NCBI GenBank assembly: GCA_963848495.1
Contig: CAWKDV010000001.1
Coordinates: forward strand, 752,773 to 816,772
Reading direction: 5' to 3'
DNA: 64,000 nucleotides
From: JAICJR01 sp963848495
Lineage (GTDB): Bacteria > Actinomycetota > Thermoleophilia > Solirubrobacterales > Thermoleophilaceae
Part shown: one piece after another, positions 34,115-42,325 of the stretch
Layout of the letters: each line of letters opens with the position of its first letter
Numbering within the stretch: position 1 is the first letter of the stretch
The notes under the pieces: generated by a model
What the model was told of the DNA's origin: nothing
Databases searched by the model: none
What the model saw: the letters and a program-made list of their open reading frames with translations, nothing else
Position numbers and translations under genes: made by a program

Positions 34115-34378
34115 TCAGCTCTTCTTGTAGTAGTTCGCGTTGATCTCGATGTACTTCTGCCACTCGTCGGGGAGCTGGTCCTCGGCGAAGCAGGCGTCGA
34201 CCGGGCACGCCTCGACGCAGGCGTCGCAGTCGATGCACTCATCGGGATCGATGTAGAGCTGGGTGACCGCGTCGTAGTCCGGCTCCTCCGGCGTGGGATG
34301 GATGCAGTCGACGGGACAGACCTCGACGCACGAGTTGTCCTTGGTGTCGATGCATGGCTCTGCGATGACGTATGCCAA
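34115..34378 (-). CDS. fdxA: 7Fe ferredoxin
   Basis: An 87-residue seven-iron ferredoxin. Cysteines at 9, 17, 21 and 25 and at 48, 51, 54 and 58 provide one [3Fe-4S] and one [4Fe-4S] cluster, as in actinobacterial FdxA. It ends DEWQKYIEINANYYKKS. It is a small cytosolic electron carrier. The start is TTG 34378, with GAAGGAG ten bases upstream; no ATG exists in the proper place. Confidence 0.93.
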   Translation of the reverse strand: MAYVIAEPCIDTKDNSCVEVCPVDCIHPTPEEPDYDAVTQLYIDPDECIDCDACVEACPVDACFAEDQLPDEWQKYIEINANYYKKS

Positions 34379-34484
34379 TGTCGTAGGGCTCCTTCGGGTG
34401 CTTACTTCCGCCTTGCCGGAGGCAAACGGACGGCGATTGTAACGACCGGGCCGTCGAAAACGACTCTCACCTAGACTCGAATCG

Positions 34485-35108
34485 ATGGCCGTGACGTCCC
34501 GCATATTGGGCGCCCGAGGCAGGCGCCAGGCCGAGAAGCTCGGGATCGATCCGAATCGCGTCCCGCCCGGCCAGTACCTCACCGAGGGCTTCCCGGTGCT
34601 GACCGTCGGCCCTGACCCCGACTACGACCTCGCAAGCTGGGACTTCCAGGTCTTCGGCGAGGTCGGGGACGAGCTGCAGCTCTCCTGGGACGAGCTGATG
34701 GCCATGCCGCAGACCGACGTGACGGTGGACATCCACTGCGTCACGCGCTGGAGCAAGCTGGACACGGTGTGGCGGGGCGTGCGGGTGCGGGACGTGCTCG
34801 AGCGAGCGGGCGCCAAGCCGGCCGGCAGGTTCTTGATGGCGTACTCGGACGGCGGCTACACGACGAATCTGCCCGTGGACGCGGTGCTGGACGACGAGGT
34901 TCTGCTCGCCCACACCTACGACGGCCAGCCGCTCGCCCACGAGCACGGCGGGCCGCTGCGGCTGGTCGTGCCCAAGCGCTACTTCTGGAAGTCGGCCAAG
35001 TTCCTGCGGCGACTCGAGCTGATGAGCGAGGACCGCATGGGCTTCTGGGAGCTGAACGGCTACCACAACGACGCCGACCCCTGGAAAGAGCAGCGGCACT
35101 GGTTCTGA
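34485..35108 (+). CDS. Sulfite-oxidase-like molybdopterin-dependent oxidoreductase
   Basis: A 207-residue cytosolic protein comprising only the Moco-binding domain of the sulfite oxidase superfamily. The Mo-ligating cysteine is C85 in VDIHCVTRWSKLDTVW; GGYTTNLPVD and LVVPKRYFWKSAKFLRRLEL are typical. Substrates of this short YedY/MSRP-like branch are not settled. TAGACT lies exactly 7 nt before ATG 34485, so the mRNA is probably leaderless. An NAD-epimerase gene follows two bases later. Confidence 0.9.
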   Translation: MAVTSRILGARGRRQAEKLGIDPNRVPPGQYLTEGFPVLTVGPDPDYDLASWDFQVFGEVGDELQLSWDELMAMPQTDVTVDIHCVTRWSKLDTVWRGVRVRDVLERAGAKPAGRFLMAYSDGGYTTNLPVDAVLDDEVLLAHTYDGQPLAHEHGGPLRLVVPKRYFWKSAKFLRRLELMSEDRMGFWELNGYHNDADPWKEQRHWF

Positions 35109-35109
35109 C

Positions 35110-35991
35110 TTGATCCTGCTCACGGGAGCGACCGGGACGATCGGCCGCGCGCTGCTGCCGCGCCTGGTGGCGGCTCGCCAGCCGGTCCGCTGCCTGGTGC
35201 GCGACCCGCGCCGGCTGGGGGCCGAGCGCGTGCGGGTGCAGATCGCGCTGGGCGACCTGTCGAACCCGGCGTCGTTCCGCCACGCGCTGCGCGGAGTGGA
35301 CACGGTCGTGCACCTCGCGGCCGCGATCCGCGATCAGGAGGTGGCGTCGATCGAGGAGGTGAACGGGGTCGGCACCCTGCGCCTGCTGCGAGCGGCCCGG
35401 CGGTCCGGCACCCGCCGCTTCGTCTTCTTCTCGGCGATGGGCGCCACGCTCAACTCGAGCTCGCGCTTCTTCCGCGCCAAGGCACTCGCCGAGCGGGCGG
35501 TGCTCGACTCGGACCTCGAGACCACGGTCGTTGCGCCCTCGATCGTCTACTCGCCGGGCGACTACTGGCTGCGGCTGCTCGAGCGCCTCTCCTACCTGCC
35601 GGCGCTGCCGGTGTCCGGCTCCGGGCGCACCTTGTTCCAGCCGATCTGGGCCGACGACGTGGCCGCCTGCGTGATGGCGGTGCTCGGCAGCGGCAGCGCG
35701 AACGGCGAGCCGGTGGAGCTCGCCGGCCCTGAGACCCTCTCGCACGACCAGATCATCAAGCTCGTGCTGCGCTCGCTCGGCCGCCGCCGGCGGCTCGTGC
35801 ACGTGCCGCTGCCGGTCACCCGCGTGGGCCTGAACACGCTCGAGACGGTGGTCGGACCGTCGGCGGCGTTCGCCACCTGGGAGGAGGCCGAGCTGATGGA
35901 GATCCCGATGACCACGGCCGGCGGGACCGCAGGCGCGGAGTCGCTCGGGATCATGCCGCTGCGCATGGCGGCCGTTCTCGGCGCCTCCTGA
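35110..35991 (+). CDS. NAD(P)-dependent epimerase/dehydratase-like (atypical SDR)
   Basis: A 293-residue Rossmann protein beginning ILLTGATGTIGRALLPRLV, with VHLAAAIRD, FVFFSAMGATL and FFRAKALAERAV. The SDR YxxxK is not preserved as such, putting it with atypical SDRs such as complex I NDUFA9-like or NmrA-like proteins. It starts at TTG 35110, right after the oxidoreductase stop, so the two are co-transcribed. Substrate unknown. Confidence 0.85.
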   Translation: MILLTGATGTIGRALLPRLVAARQPVRCLVRDPRRLGAERVRVQIALGDLSNPASFRHALRGVDTVVHLAAAIRDQEVASIEEVNGVGTLRLLRAARRSGTRRFVFFSAMGATLNSSSRFFRAKALAERAVLDSDLETTVVAPSIVYSPGDYWLRLLERLSYLPALPVSGSGRTLFQPIWADDVAACVMAVLGSGSANGEPVELAGPETLSHDQIIKLVLRSLGRRRRLVHVPLPVTRVGLNTLETVVGPSAAFATWEEAELMEIPMTTAGGTAGAESLGIMPLRMAAVLGAS

Positions 35992-36026
35992 GACGACGGC
36001 AGGCAGGTGCCTGCTAACTTGCCGCT

Positions 36027-36058
36027 CTCATTCTCGGTAAATCCGATAGAGAAATGAG
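36027..36058. promoter_or_regulatory. Candidate operator upstream of the sulfate transport operon
   Basis: An outer inverted repeat CTCATT (36027-36032) / AATGAG (36053-36058) encloses a perfect inner one, TCGG-TAAAT-CCGA (36034-36046). It lies eight bases before the chosen start of the sulfate-binding protein. The Rrf2-type regulator at the end of the operon is the obvious candidate ligand; this is inference from position. Confidence 0.5.
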
Positions 36059-36065
36059 AGTTTGG

Positions 36066-37061
36066 ATGCGGAACATGTGGAAGCTCGTCATTGCCGGAGC
36101 GCTCGTCGTGGGCCTGGCCGCCTGCGGGAGCAGCTCCTCGGCGGGCGGTGGCAGCAAGAAGATCTCGCTGGTCGCCTACTCCACTCCGCAGGAGGCCTAC
36201 CAGGCCCTGATCCCCGCCTTCCAGAAGACAGAGGGCGGCGCGGGCGTCAAGTTCACGCAGTCCTACGGCGCCTCGGGCGACCAGAGCCGCGCGGTGGCGC
36301 AGGGGCTGCCGGCGGACGTGGTCGAGTTCTCGCTGGCGCCCGACATGTCCAAGCTCGTGGACGCCGGGCTGGTTGCGCCGAGCTGGGACCAGGACCAGTC
36401 GCACGGGTTCGTCACCGACTCGGTCGTGGCCCTCGTGGTCCGCAAGGGCAACCCGAAGGGGATCCACAACTGGAACGACCTGCTGAAGCCGGGCATCCAG
36501 GTGATCGAGCCCAACCCGTTCAGCTCGGGCGGCGCGCGCTGGAACGTGATGGCCGCCTACGGCGCGCAGATCAAGCTGGGCAAGACGCCCGCCCAGGCCG
36601 ACGCCTATCTCACGCAGCTCTTCAAGCACGTCCCCGTGCAGGACAAGAGTGCCCGTGACGCGCTGCAGACGTTCACCGGCGGCAAGGGTGACGTGCTGAT
36701 CTCGTATGAGAACGAGGCGATCACCGCGCAGCAGAAGGGCAAGGCGGTGGACTACGTGATCCCGGATCAGACGATCCTGATCCAGAACCCGATCGCCGTG
36801 ACGAAGAGCGGGGGCTCGGCCGCCAGGGCGTTCGTCACCTGGCTGCACACCCCGGCAGCGCAGAGGATCTTCGCGGCCAAGGGCTACCGGCCGGTGATCG
36901 GCTCGCTCGTGGACAAGTCGCGCTACCCGACGCCGTCCGGCCTCTTCACGATCGACGACCTCGGTGGCTGGAGCACGGTCACGAAGAAGTTCTTCGATCC
37001 GCAGAGCGGCAGCGTGGCCAAGATCGAGCAGGGCCTGGGGGTGTCCACTGCAAAGGGTTGA
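36066..37061 (+). CDS. sbp: Sulfate ABC transporter substrate-binding lipoprotein
   Basis: About 331 residues. The signal ends with lipobox LAAC, so the mature protein is lipid-anchored outside the membrane. SLVAYSTPQEAYQALIPAF, YGASGDQSRAVAQGLPADVV and NPFSSGGARWNVMAAYG are typical of Sbp/CysP, which bind sulfate or thiosulfate. ATG 36066 was preferred because GAGAG precedes it; ATG 36054 lies within the operator-like palindrome. First gene of sbp-cysT-cysW-cysA. Confidence 0.93.
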   Translation: MRNMWKLVIAGALVVGLAACGSSSSAGGGSKKISLVAYSTPQEAYQALIPAFQKTEGGAGVKFTQSYGASGDQSRAVAQGLPADVVEFSLAPDMSKLVDAGLVAPSWDQDQSHGFVTDSVVALVVRKGNPKGIHNWNDLLKPGIQVIEPNPFSSGGARWNVMAAYGAQIKLGKTPAQADAYLTQLFKHVPVQDKSARDALQTFTGGKGDVLISYENEAITAQQKGKAVDYVIPDQTILIQNPIAVTKSGGSAARAFVTWLHTPAAQRIFAAKGYRPVIGSLVDKSRYPTPSGLFTIDDLGGWSTVTKKFFDPQSGSVAKIEQGLGVSTAKG

Positions 37062-37125
37062 GTCGCTCCCCCTAAGTGGCGGCCGTCTACGACGGCGCGC
37101 CACCAGCAGGAGGCGTCCGCCGCCG

Positions 37126-37887
37126 TTGACGGGCGGCATCGCGGTGCTGTGGCTCAGCGTGATCGTGCTGCTGCCGCTGGCCGCCGTCGTGGACAAGTCG
37201 CTGGGCGGCGGGCTCGGCGCGTTCTGGGACTCCGTGACGAGCCCCGAGGCTCGCGCGGCGCTCGAGTTCACCCTGGGCGTGTCGGTGGCCGTGACCGCGG
37301 TCAACGCGGTGATGGGCACGCTGATCGCCTGGGTGCTCGTGCGCGACGAGTTCCGCGGCAAGGGCGTGGTGAACGCGCTGATCGACCTGCCGTTCGCGCT
37401 GCCCACGATCGTGGCCGGGCTCACTCTGCTGGCCCTCTACGGGCCCCACAGCCCGCTGCACGTGAGCATCGCCTACACGCGCTGGGCGGTGGGGCTGGCG
37501 CTCCTGTTCGTCACCCTGCCGTTCGTGGTCCGGGCCCTGCAGCCGGTGCTGCTCGGGCTCGACCGGGAGGTGGAGGAGGCCGCGGCGTCGCTCGGCGCCT
37601 CTCCATTCACGATCTTCCGCCGCGTGGTGTTCCCGAGCCTGCGCCAGGCGATCGTCGCGGGCGCCGGCCTGGGCTTCGCCCGCGCGCTCGGCGAGTTCGG
37701 CTCGGTGGTGCTGATCTCGGGCAACCTGCCGTTCAAGACCGAGGTGGCCTCGGTGTTCGCCTTCGGTCAGATCGAGAACGACAACGTGCAGGGCGCCGCG
37801 GCGGTGTCGGTGGTGCTGCTCGTGATGTCGTTCCTGCTGCTGCTCGGTCTCTCCTGGCTGGCGCGAAGGGGGCAGCGTGAGAGCTAG
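37126..37887 (+). CDS. cysT: Sulfate ABC transporter permease CysT
   Basis: About 253 residues with six predicted membrane helices. The ATPase-contacting EAA loop reads EEAAASLGASPFTIFRRVVF. FALPTIVAGLTLLALYG and FEFGSVVLISGNLPFKTEVAS-like segments (LGEFGSVVLISGNLPFKTE) match CysT. The start is uncertain: TTG 37126 has AGGAGG twelve bases upstream; no ATG or GTG fits better unless it overlaps sbp. The cysW start overlaps its last 11 bases. Confidence 0.88.
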   Translation: MTGGIAVLWLSVIVLLPLAAVVDKSLGGGLGAFWDSVTSPEARAALEFTLGVSVAVTAVNAVMGTLIAWVLVRDEFRGKGVVNALIDLPFALPTIVAGLTLLALYGPHSPLHVSIAYTRWAVGLALLFVTLPFVVRALQPVLLGLDREVEEAAASLGASPFTIFRRVVFPSLRQAIVAGAGLGFARALGEFGSVVLISGNLPFKTEVASVFAFGQIENDNVQGAAAVSVVLLVMSFLLLLGLSWLARRGQRES

Positions 37888-38526
37888 ACGGCTCGGCCTC
37901 CGCTTTGTCGCGCTGGGCTACCTCGCGCTGCTGATCGCCGTGCCGGCGCGCTGCTCCTCGCGCGCCGCCAGTTTCGCGGCCGCGCGCTGCTCGACGGGCT
38001 GATCGACCTGCCGTTCGCGGTCTCGCCCGTGGTGATCGGGCTGGCGCTCGTGCTCGTCTACGGGCGCACCGGCTGGTTCGGCGGCTGGCTGGCCGACCAC
38101 GGCATCCAGGTGATCTTCTCGATGCCCGGCATGGTGCTGGCCACGATCTTCGTGTCGCTGCCGTTCGTGGTGCGCGAGGTGGTGCCGGTGCTGCGCGAGC
38201 TCGGCACCGAGCAGGAGGAGGCCGCGGCCACGCTCGGCGCCTCCGGCTGGCACACCTTCTGGCGGGTCACGCTGCCGGCCATCCGCTGGGCGGTGGGCTA
38301 CGGCGTGGTGCTCACCACGGCACGCGCGCTGGGCGAGTTCGGCGCGGTGAGCGTCGTGTCCGGGCGCATCGCCGGACGCACCGAGACGCTCACGCTGCGG
38401 GTGCAGCAGCAGTTCGAGAACTTCAATCTCACGGGCGCCTACGCGGCGTCGGCGCTGCTCGCGCTGATGGCCATGGCGGTGCTCGGCGCAATGACCCTGC
38501 TGGGGCGAAGGAGGCGGTCGACATGA
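37877..38526 (+). pseudogene. cysW: Sulfate ABC transporter permease CysW with internal deletion and frameshift
   Basis: GTG 37877 starts a normal CysW N-terminus (LGLRFVALGYLALLIAVP). At about 37944-37950 the sequence jumps straight to ALLLARRQFRGRALLDGLIDLP in another frame, missing roughly 60-70 residues that include a membrane helix and the first periplasmic loop. In the original frame a stop follows at 38002. From 38000 on, the sequence is a clean CysW (EEAAATLGASGWHTFWRVTLP is the EAA loop) to the stop at 38526, which overlaps the cysA start. As read, the permease cannot be made. It may be a real mutation or an assembly deletion. Confidence 0.85.
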
Positions 38527-39485
38527 TCGAGGCAGGCGGCATCTCCAAGAGCTACGGCTCGTTTGCGGCGCTCACCGACGTCTCGCTCGAGGTGGAGGCG
38601 GGATCGCTGACGGCGCTGCTCGGGCCGAGCGGCAGCGGCAAGTCCACGCTGTTGCGGGTGATCGCGGGGCTGGAGCTCCCTGACACGGGCCGGGTGGTGA
38701 TCGAGGGTCAGGACGTGACCGGCGTGCCGCCGCAGCGGCGCGGCATCGGCTTCGTCTTCCAGCACTACGCCGCGTTCAAGCACATGAGCGTGCGCGACAA
38801 CGTCGCCTTCGGCCTGAAGGTCCAGAAGCGGGCGGCTGACGAGATCGAGCGCAGGGTCGACGAGCTGCTCGAGCTGGTGCACCTCACGGGCTGGGCGGAC
38901 AGCTACCCGGGCAACCTCTCGGGCGGCCAGCGCCAGCGCATGGCGCTCGCCCGCGCGCTGGCCGTGCAACCGCGCGTACTGCTGCTCGACGAGCCCTTCG
39001 GCGCACTCGACGCGCGCGTGCGCGAGGAGCTGCGCGCTTGGCTGCGGAGGCTGCACGACGACCTCCACGTCACCACCGTGTTCGTCACGCACGACCAGCG
39101 CGAGGCGATGGAGGTGGCCGACCAGGTCGTCGTCCTCAACCAGGGCCGGATCGAGCAGGCCGGGCCGCCGCTCGAGGTCTACGACAAGCCCGCCAACGAG
39201 TTCGTGATGGGCTTCGTCGGTCCCGTCACGCAGCTCGACGGCCAGATCCACCGGCCGCACGAGTTCGACCTGCTGCGCGATCCCGTGGACGGCGGCGTGG
39301 AGGGCCTCGTGGAACGCGTCGTGCCGCTCGGCTCCGAGGTCCGCGTGGAGCTCGTGCTCGGCGACGCGAGTCCGCTGCTCGTGCACCTGGGCCGCGACGA
39401 GGCCGACATGCTCGAGCTGCAAACGGGCGAGATCGTCTACGCGCGGCCCACCGGCGGGCGCTTCCGCCAGGCCGTCAGCGCCTGA
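38523..39485 (+). CDS. cysA: Sulfate ABC transporter ATP-binding protein CysA
   Basis: A 320-residue ATPase. Walker A GPSGSGKST (33-41), signature LSGGQRQRMALARAL, Walker B LLLDEPFGALD and the switch His in FVTHDQREA are intact. The C-terminal TOBE-like part (VTQLDGQIHRPHEFDL onward) is shorter than in E. coli CysA. It powers sulfate/thiosulfate import with CysT and CysW. ATG 38523 overlaps the cysW stop (ATGA). Confidence 0.95.
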   Translation: MIEAGGISKSYGSFAALTDVSLEVEAGSLTALLGPSGSGKSTLLRVIAGLELPDTGRVVIEGQDVTGVPPQRRGIGFVFQHYAAFKHMSVRDNVAFGLKVQKRAADEIERRVDELLELVHLTGWADSYPGNLSGGQRQRMALARALAVQPRVLLLDEPFGALDARVREELRAWLRRLHDDLHVTTVFVTHDQREAMEVADQVVVLNQGRIEQAGPPLEVYDKPANEFVMGFVGPVTQLDGQIHRPHEFDLLRDPVDGGVEGLVERVVPLGSEVRVELVLGDASPLLVHLGRDEADMLELQTGEIVYARPTGGRFRQAVSA

Positions 39486-39927
39486 CCCAGGCCTGCGGCG
39501 TCTTCGTCAGGCGCTGGACGTCCTTGGGCAGGCCCTTGCCCACCACGTCGGCCAGCGTCACCGTCTCCAGCACCGCGCGCAGGTTCGCGCGCAGCGCCAC
39601 CCAGACGTCCTGCAGGCGGGCAGCCGAGCCGGTGTACTCGAGGTCCTCGGGCGACTCGCCCCGGACGCTGGCCAGCGGTCCCTCCACGGCCCGGATCACG
39701 TCGGCGATCGAGATCTCGTTCGGCGGCTTGGCCAGCCAGTAGCCGCCGTCGGGCCCGCGCTGGCTGCGCACCAGCCCCGCGTGACGCAGCTCGATCAGGA
39801 TGTTCTCGAGGAACTTGAGCGGGATCGCCTGCGCCTCGGCGAGGGCGTCGCCCTTCACCGCGCCATCGGCGGCGGCCAGCTCGAGCGACGCCCGGACCGC
39901 GTAGTCGACCTTGGCCGAGATGCGCAT
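39475..39927 (-). CDS. Rrf2-family transcriptional regulator (CymR-like)
   Basis: A 150-residue winged-helix regulator: MRISAKVDYAVRASLELA, AIPLKFLENILIELRHAGLVRSQRG (recognition helix region, split for length) and GGYWLAKPPNEISIADVIRAVEG. It has no cysteine, so unlike IscR/NsrR it cannot carry a cluster; this fits CymR, which controls sulfur and cysteine genes through partner proteins. It is convergent with cysA, overlapping by 11 bases, and probably acts on the operon promoter. Typical of the family, it starts at ATG 39927. Confidence 0.88.
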   Translation of the reverse strand: MRISAKVDYAVRASLELAAADGAVKGDALAEAQAIPLKFLENILIELRHAGLVRSQRGPDGGYWLAKPPNEISIADVIRAVEGPLASVRGESPEDLEYTGSAARLQDVWVALRANLRAVLETVTLADVVGKGLPKDVQRLTKTPQAWVRR

Positions 39928-39965
39928 AGGCGGCGATTCTCCCGAAAAGCGGGCAGATCGCGCGC

Positions 39966-39995
39966 TTGCCCGGACCGGATCGTCGCGCTTATGCT
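39966..39995 (+). promoter_or_regulatory. Promoter of the FHA-domain gene
   Basis: -35-like TTGCCC (39966-39971) and -10 TATGCT (39990-39995) with an 18-bp spacer, giving a short leader before ATG 40013. Confidence 0.5.
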
Positions 39996-40012
39996 TGCGC
40001 CAGGACCGCGGA

Positions 40013-40729
40013 ATGCTCCCTGCAGATCCCCAATCGCCGCTGGCGGCGCACTCGTCTTCGCCCGCCGAGCTGAAGGAACGTCTGGACGCCGAGCGCGGCG
40101 GCTCGCCCTTCCTCGTCCTCCGCGATGGCGAGGGCGCGCAGCGGATCGTCGGGCTCGACCCGGCGGGCGACCGTCTCACGATCGGCCGCCGCAGCGGCAA
40201 CGACCTGTCCCTGGCCTGGGACCCCGAGGTCTCGAAGCTGCACGCCGTGCTCGAGCGGTTCGGCGAGGAGTGGACGCTCGTCGACGACGGTCTGTCGCGC
40301 AACGGGTCGTTCGTCAACGGGGCCCGGGTGGGGGGCAGGCGGGTGCTCTCGGGCGGCGACTCGCTCCGCTTCGGCGACACCGTGGTGGTCTACTGCGCGT
40401 TGGAGGGGAGCCCCACCTCGCACCCCACCGCGCCGTCGAGCAACCCGCTGGCGGGCAACCCGCCCACCGACGCTCAGCGCAGGGTGCTGCTGGCGCTCTG
40501 CCGCCCGTATCGGGAGTCCAGCTTCGCCACGCCCGCCACCAACCGCGAGATCGCGGACGAGCTCGTGGTCAGCGTGGATGCGGTGAAGGCGCAGCTGCAC
40601 GCGCTCTACGAGCGCTTCGGGATCGACAGCCTGCCGCAGAACGAGAAGCGCGCCCGCCTCGCCTGGGAAGCGCTTCAGGCCGGCGTGATCAGCTCGCGCG
40701 AGCTCTGGGAACAGGGTGGGAAGACCTAG
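40013..40729 (+). CDS. FHA-domain protein with C-terminal winged helix
   Basis: A 238-residue protein. The FHA domain (about 50-135) shows TIGRRSGNDLSL, SKLHAVLERFG and DGLSRNGSFVNG, the phosphothreonine-binding residues. After a Pro/Ser linker, residues about 160-235 (AQRRVLLALCRPY, TNREIADELVVSVDAVKAQL) form a winged-helix DNA-binding unit related to LuxR/OmpR-type domains. It probably links Ser/Thr kinase signals to transcription. ATG 40013 was chosen since upstream residues have no FHA character. It is divergent from the Rrf2 gene. Confidence 0.85.
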   Translation: MLPADPQSPLAAHSSSPAELKERLDAERGGSPFLVLRDGEGAQRIVGLDPAGDRLTIGRRSGNDLSLAWDPEVSKLHAVLERFGEEWTLVDDGLSRNGSFVNGARVGGRRVLSGGDSLRFGDTVVVYCALEGSPTSHPTAPSSNPLAGNPPTDAQRRVLLALCRPYRESSFATPATNREIADELVVSVDAVKAQLHALYERFGIDSLPQNEKRARLAWEALQAGVISSRELWEQGGKT

Positions 40730-40776
40730 ACCCAGGGGGACTGGGCAGCGGTCCCGCGCGGCGCGACCATTGCCCC

Positions 40777-40941
40777 ATGAAAGGCACAAGCGCTCTGATC
40801 GCCGCAGTAATCGCCGCGGCGATCGGCCTGAACGGTCTGGCTGACGCCGCGGTCAGCCACCACTCGAACGGACGCTGCCTTCCCAAAGTCGAGGGCGGCG
40901 GGACCCAGTCGCTCTCGAGCCAGCGGCGGGCAGTTCCCTAA
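40777..40941 (+). CDS. Short secreted peptide, 54 aa
   Basis: A 54-residue frame with a clear signal-like N-terminus (MKGTSALIAAVIAAAIGLNG, cleaved near ADA) and a short polar remainder (SHHSNGRCLPKVEGGG). No family recognised. It lies between the FHA gene and a strong terminator. The signal peptide is the main argument for it being real. Confidence 0.45.
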   Translation: MKGTSALIAAVIAAAIGLNGLADAAVSHHSNGRCLPKVEGGGTQSLSSQRRAVP

Positions 40942-40982
40942 GCGCGCCCGCCGCAGTCTCCCCTGACCGGGAGGCCCCAACA

Positions 40983-41014
40983 GGAAGGGCCCGGTGCGCT
41001 GCCCGGGCCCTTCC
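40983..41014. terminator. Terminator hairpin after the FHA/peptide genes
   Basis: Perfect 12-bp stem GGAAGGGCCCGG / CCGGGCCCTTCC with an 8-nt loop, 41 bases past the stop at 40941 and just before the AraC gene. Confidence 0.8.
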
Positions 41015-41033
41015 GCCTACCATCCGGGCGGAG

Positions 41034-41459
41034 ATGCCCGCCGAGCCAGCGCACGTCTCGAGCCGCCGCCTGCTGAGGGCACGCGACACGATGGACCGCT
41101 GCTACGCGGACGCGCTCGACATCGAGTGGCTCGCCGGCAGCCTCGGCCTCTCGCGCGCGCACTTCATCCGCAGCTTCCGGCGCACCTTCGGCGAGACGCC
41201 CCACCGCTACCTGCAGCGACGGCGGATCGAGCGGGCGATGGCGCTGCTGCGCGAGAGCGACAGCTCGGTCACCGAGATCTGCTTCGACGTGGGCTTCGCC
41301 AGCCTCGGCACGTTCAGCCGCACCTTCCGGGACATCGTCGGCGAGTCGCCGCGCGAGTACCGCGCACGCAGCATGGCCGAGCCTGACGCCGCGGCCCGGG
41401 CGGCTATCCCCGGCTGCGTGGCCAGGGCCTGGGACCGCCCATCGGGCACTTTCGGATAA
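41034..41459 (+). CDS. AraC-family transcriptional regulator
   Basis: A 141-residue protein that is essentially only the two-HTH AraC DNA-binding domain: IEWLAGSLGLSRAHFIRSFR, GETPHRYLQRRRIERAMALL, SVTEICFDVGFASLGTFSR and FRDIVGESPREYRAR. There is no effector-binding domain, so it may act constitutively or with a partner. GGAG precedes ATG 41034. The VOC gene 34 bases downstream could be its target. Confidence 0.92.
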   Translation: MPAEPAHVSSRRLLRARDTMDRCYADALDIEWLAGSLGLSRAHFIRSFRRTFGETPHRYLQRRRIERAMALLRESDSSVTEICFDVGFASLGTFSRTFRDIVGESPREYRARSMAEPDAAARAAIPGCVARAWDRPSGTFG

Positions 41460-41493
41460 GACTCGGCGGCCCGGCGGGGTTAGCCTCGCCTGC

Positions 41494-41946
41494 ATGATCG
41501 ACGCCATCACACACTCACTTCTCTGGGTCTTCGACCACGACGAGGCCCTCGACTTCTACGTCGGCAAGCTCGGCCTCGAGATCCACACCGACGCCCAGAT
41601 GGAGACCATGCGCTTCCTCACCGTCAACGTGCCGGGCGACCCCGTTCACGAGGTGATGCTGATGCTGCCGCAGCCGCCCGCGGTCGACGAGGCCGACATC
41701 GAGGCCGTCCGCGAGCGCGTGTCCAAGGGCAACGGCGGAGGCAGCCTGATCTTCCGCACCGACGACTGCCGCCGCGAGTACCAGCGGCTCGTCGAGCAGG
41801 GGGTCGAGTTCACCGAGGAGCCGACGGAGCGCTTCTACGGGATCGACTGCGCGCTGCGCGACCCGTTCGGCAACCCCGTGCGGCTGACCCAGCCGGCGCC
41901 GGAGCCGATCGTTCCGCCCTCGCCCGCGCCGGCGAACGGCGCTTAG
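41494..41946 (+). CDS. VOC-family protein
   Basis: A 150-residue glyoxalase-fold protein: THSLLWVFDHDEALDFYVGKLG, LIFRTDDCRREYQRLVEQG, and CALRDPFGNPVRLTQP with the metal-site C-terminus. TAGCCT lies exactly 7 nt before ATG 41494, so it is probably leaderless. Often paired with AraC regulators, as here. Substrate unknown; antibiotic binding, aromatic-ring cleavage or lyase activities are all possible in this fold. Confidence 0.88.
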   Translation: MIDAITHSLLWVFDHDEALDFYVGKLGLEIHTDAQMETMRFLTVNVPGDPVHEVMLMLPQPPAVDEADIEAVRERVSKGNGGGSLIFRTDDCRREYQRLVEQGVEFTEEPTERFYGIDCALRDPFGNPVRLTQPAPEPIVPPSPAPANGA

Positions 41947-41950
41947 GCCA

Positions 41951-42304
41951 CTAGTCGACCAGTCCGATGCGCCGGTCGAACCCGGCCGGCGCATGGATGT
42001 TGAACATCCGCACCGGCTCGTCCGTGTCGTTGCGGAAGGCGTGCTCCACGCCCGGCGGGACGAGCACGAACGTCCCTGGTGGCGCCCGCACCTCGTCGTC
42101 GCCGATGACGAACGTCATCTCGCCCTCGATGATGTAGAAGGCGTCGTCCTCCTCGCGGTGGACGTGCTCCTCGAGCACGCGGCCGGGAGCGATCTCGATG
42201 ATCCCGAAGTTGAAGCGGGGCGTGTCGCTGGTCCGCGCGAGGAACTCGACGTTGCCGACACGGTGCCCCTGGCCGGGCGGGACGACGACGGCTCGCGGCT
42301 CCAT
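41951..42304 (-). CDS. Cupin-domain protein
   Basis: A 117-residue single cupin barrel. Motif 1 EEHVHREEDDAFYIIEGEMTF gives the His-x-His and Glu metal ligands, and motif 2 is PPGVEHAFRNDTDEP. Such proteins range from sugar isomerases to dioxygenases and sensors. ATG 42304 is preferred, with AAGGA eight bases upstream; ATG 42313 adds MTR. It is divergent from the nitronate monooxygenase gene with only about 20 bp between starts. Confidence 0.9.
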   Translation of the reverse strand: MEPRAVVVPPGQGHRVGNVEFLARTSDTPRFNFGIIEIAPGRVLEEHVHREEDDAFYIIEGEMTFVIGDDEVRAPPGTFVLVPPGVEHAFRNDTDEPVRMFNIHAPAGFDRRIGLVD

Positions 42305-42325
42305 TCGCGTCATCCTTCCAGATGA

